Part shown: in pieces, positions 61,574 to 64,000 of the stretch
Numbering within the stretch: position 1 is the stretch's first letter
Layout of the letters: each line of letters opens with the position of its first letter
Assembly: GCA_016946835.1 (NCBI GenBank)
Contig: JACVTC010000120.1
Span: 282,501 to 346,500 of the forward strand
DNA from: Neocallimastix lanati (nom. inval.)
Lineage: Eukaryota > Neocallimastigomycota > Neocallimastigomycetes > Neocallimastigales > Neocallimastigaceae
Length of the DNA stretch: 64,000 nt
Reading direction: 5' to 3'
Position numbers and translations under genes: made by a program
The notes under the pieces: model-generated
Database searches by the model: none
Seen by the model: only the letters and a program-made list of their open reading frames with translations
Told to the model about the DNA's origin: nothing

Positions 61574-62749
61574 TGATACGGGGTGTCACTAAATACCTTG
61601 TATTTCCTATTAAATACTCTTAATAATAATAAAATAAAAACTATTATTAAATCTTATTATTAAAATCTTTTATTAATATCAAATCTAATAAAAATTATTA
61701 TTATATATTCTTATAAATTTCTTTTATTTATATTAAATATAGTAAAAATTATTATTAAATATTCTTTTATTAATATCAAATCTAATAAAAATTATTATTA
61801 TATATTCTTATAAATTTCTTTTATTTATATTAAATATAGTAAAAATTATTATTAAATATTCTTTTATTAATATTTAATATAACAAAAATTATTATTAAAT
61901 ATTCTTATTAATTTCTTTTATTAATATTAATTATAATAAAAATTATTATTAAATATTCTTATTAAAATCTTTTATTAATATCAAATCTAATAAAAATTAT
62001 TATTAAATATTCTTATAAAATTCTTTTATTAATATTAAATATGATAAAAATTATTATTAAATATTCTAATAAAAATCTTTTATTAATATTAAATATAATA
62101 AAAATTATTACTAAATATTCTTATTAAAAATTATATAATATTTAAATCATTACTAATTCTTATTTTTATATTAAGAATAATAAAAACCTATTTCAATAAA
62201 TATTTGATATAAAATACAGAATTATAAGTTTCTGTATAATATTTTCTAAACCTTTGAAATAAACTAAAAATAAAACAAAAATCAAAAATAAATTAAATCT
62301 ATATTAAAATAAAAATGATCTAAAATACAGAAAATATCAATTCTGTATAATTCTCTCTCTGAAAACAATATCAAGAAGAAGCTACCGCCCGGAATGCCCT
62401 TCGTGATACAATCTCTAAATTAATTTTTATATTTTAATTTAATAAATGTTATTTTTTATTAAAATAATTTAAAATAATAGTTAAAAATTAAAATAAAATA
62501 GTTATAATAGTTTTTTTTATAAAGAATATATTAATAATAAATAAAATGTATTAAAATAAAAATATAAAAAGAAGAATAAATTTCTTTCTTTTTAATACTT
62601 GGAACAAATAATTTTAATTTTAAATTTAAATAAAGAATATTTTAAAATTTAATTTTTTTCTTGTTTCCAAATTTATTTTTATAGTTATGTGTTAATATTT
62701 ATTTTTTTTTATTTTGAATATCTTAGTATTTCAACCCCAGCCCGTATCA
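61574..62749 (+). repeat. 3' LTR of element B
   Basis: 1176 bases, TGATACGGG..CCCGTATCA, with fewer ~54-bp units (about 61660-62120) than the 5' LTR. Confidence 0.9.
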
Positions 62750-62753
62750 ATTT

Positions 62754-63248
62754 TGATACGGTACCACCATAAATAACATAATTTAGTGAAATTTAGGTTT
62801 GAAATTATTTGATGAAATCTTATTGGTTAATAATAATTTAGTAATATTATATATAGTTAGTAAATAATAATAGTTTAAAGAATGGTTCTTTTATTAATAT
62901 TAATTTAGTTTATTAATAATTTAACCTATAAACATGTTTATTAGTATAGTTTAGTGTAGTTTTATATTTAGTTTACATTAATAACATAAGAGATTTTAGT
63001 AATTAATTATATTTTATTGAATAATTTAATTATATTTTAACTAGTTAACAAATATTTATATTGATGATGTATTTTTATTGATGAATAATAATAAATAAAT
63101 AAAATAAATAAACTAATGAATATTATTATTGTGTATATTATTCTATATAATATTAGAATATATTATTTTGTCAATTATTCCCTACTGTTATCGTCCAAAT
63201 AAAATAAAATAAATATTGATATTGATGTTTAATAAAAATATCGTATCA
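62754..63248 (+). mobile_element. Solo LTR, family G-like
   Basis: 495 bases, TGATACGGTACCACC..ATCGTATCA, with ATTT on both sides (62750-62753 and 63249-63252), an exact 4-bp duplication. Confidence 0.85.
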
Positions 63249-63252
63249 ATTT

Positions 63253-64000
63253 TGGTAAAGAATGAATTAATAACCTTTATTTTATTATTAATAATTCTTT
63301 ACTAAATTGTACTTTCCTATATTCTTGATAACCTAAACCTCATTGTAAAAATAATTTATTTTAATATAAATTAAATTTAACTTGTAAATAAAATTAAATC
63401 AATCTTAATTAATTTGTTGTATATCATTAAATATATGTATATATTAAAATACAATTGTAAATATTAAAATTATACTTTTAAGATACTAAATTATTAAAAC
63501 TATTAATTAAATATTATTATAAAATTTATTATAAACTATTAATATTATAAAATTATTAATATTATTAATTAAATATTATTATAAAATTTATTATAAACTA
63601 TTAATATTATAAAATTATTAAAGTTATTAAATATTATTATAAAAATTTATATATTATAACTATTAAATATTATTATAAAATTATTAAGATTATTAATTAA
63701 ATTTATTATTAAAAATTATTATTAAAAATTATTAATTATTATAAAAAAATTTATTATTTAAATATTATCAAATTTATTAATTAAATATTATAAAAATTTT
63801 ATTTTATTACAAGTATTATTTAAAATAATTAAAGATTATTAAATTTATTATATTAATCTTTAAAAACAATTTATTTAACTTAAAAATATCAAAGAAAATA
63901 GTAAAAACTATTTTCTATATATTTATTTTATAATTATTTCTAATTAAATTATATTTAAAAATTATATTATTATATTTATAAAAATTAAAACAAAAATGAA
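63253..64000 (+). mobile_element. Family A LTR, cut by the window end
   Basis: Starts TGGTAAAGAATGAATTAATAAC and follows the LTR of element A with more substitutions and small deletions (for example near 63340 and 63520). It may be a solo LTR or the 5' LTR of another element beyond the window. Confidence 0.8.

Larger units (their letters stand above)
51970..62749 (+). mobile_element. Ty3/gypsy element B, full length but inactivated
   Basis: 5' LTR 51970-53267, primer-binding site 53276, leader, gag, pol pieces, polypurine tract and 3' LTR 61574-62749. The flanks differ (AACT left, ATTT right), so no target duplication remains; inter-element recombination is possible. Pol has a stop, a frameshift and a deletion. 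The LTRs differ mainly in the number of ~54-bp units. Confidence 0.85.

Overview
The window is extremely AT-rich eukaryotic nuclear DNA. Intergenic DNA is almost pure A/T with long poly(A)/poly(T) tracts. There is one GT-AG intron, secreted proteins with Thr-run linkers, Asn-rich proteins, a pol III tRNA gene and many Ty3/gypsy LTR elements, including relics of a chromodomain class. This fits an anaerobic gut fungus (Neocallimastigomycota) best. A dictyostelid-like amoeba is the main alternative. The assignment is inference; no marker gene settles it.

Left third (1-15.7 kb): a Thr-type microsatellite at the window edge; an intron-containing gene for a Cys-rich single-pass membrane protein (1858-3158, +); and two tandem minus-strand paralogues (5103-6737 and 10374-12113) for secreted proteins with a near-identical N-terminal region, a Cys-rich module, a Thr linker and diverged acidic tails. 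The DNA between them is AT-rich with no recognisable genes.

Middle (15.7-23.6 kb): a graveyard of decayed Ty3/gypsy pieces in both orientations. They are an integrase C-terminus (-), a gag-protease-RT piece (+), a protease-integrase-chromodomain piece (-) and an RT piece (+). Next comes a tRNA-Val(TAC) gene on the minus strand (23605-23676).

Right 40 kb (23.7-64.0 kb): directly upstream of the tRNA-Val start, the rest of the window is a nearly unbroken chain of LTRs and two full-length Ty3/gypsy elements. They are joined end to end by 3-6 bp T-rich spacers that look like target-site duplications, and about ten LTR families recur. Element A (25379-36594) has LTRs that look about 99.6% alike and intact gag and pol. 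It also has an extra ~2.6 kb between its 5' LTR and its putative primer-binding site, carrying a foreign RT-RNase H gene. Element B (51970-62749) is related but dead: pol has a stop, a frameshift and a deletion in RNase H, and it has large Asn-rich expansions.

In both elements gag and pol are joined by a -1 frameshift signal: a slippery heptamer (TTTAAAT or TTTAAAC), a 6-nt spacer and a short hairpin, placed at the gag stop. Both proteases have an unusual Asp-Ser-Cys motif. The most interesting signal is the LTR chain, which suggests repeated Ty3-like integration at one pol III start site or at pre-existing LTR-LTR junctions.
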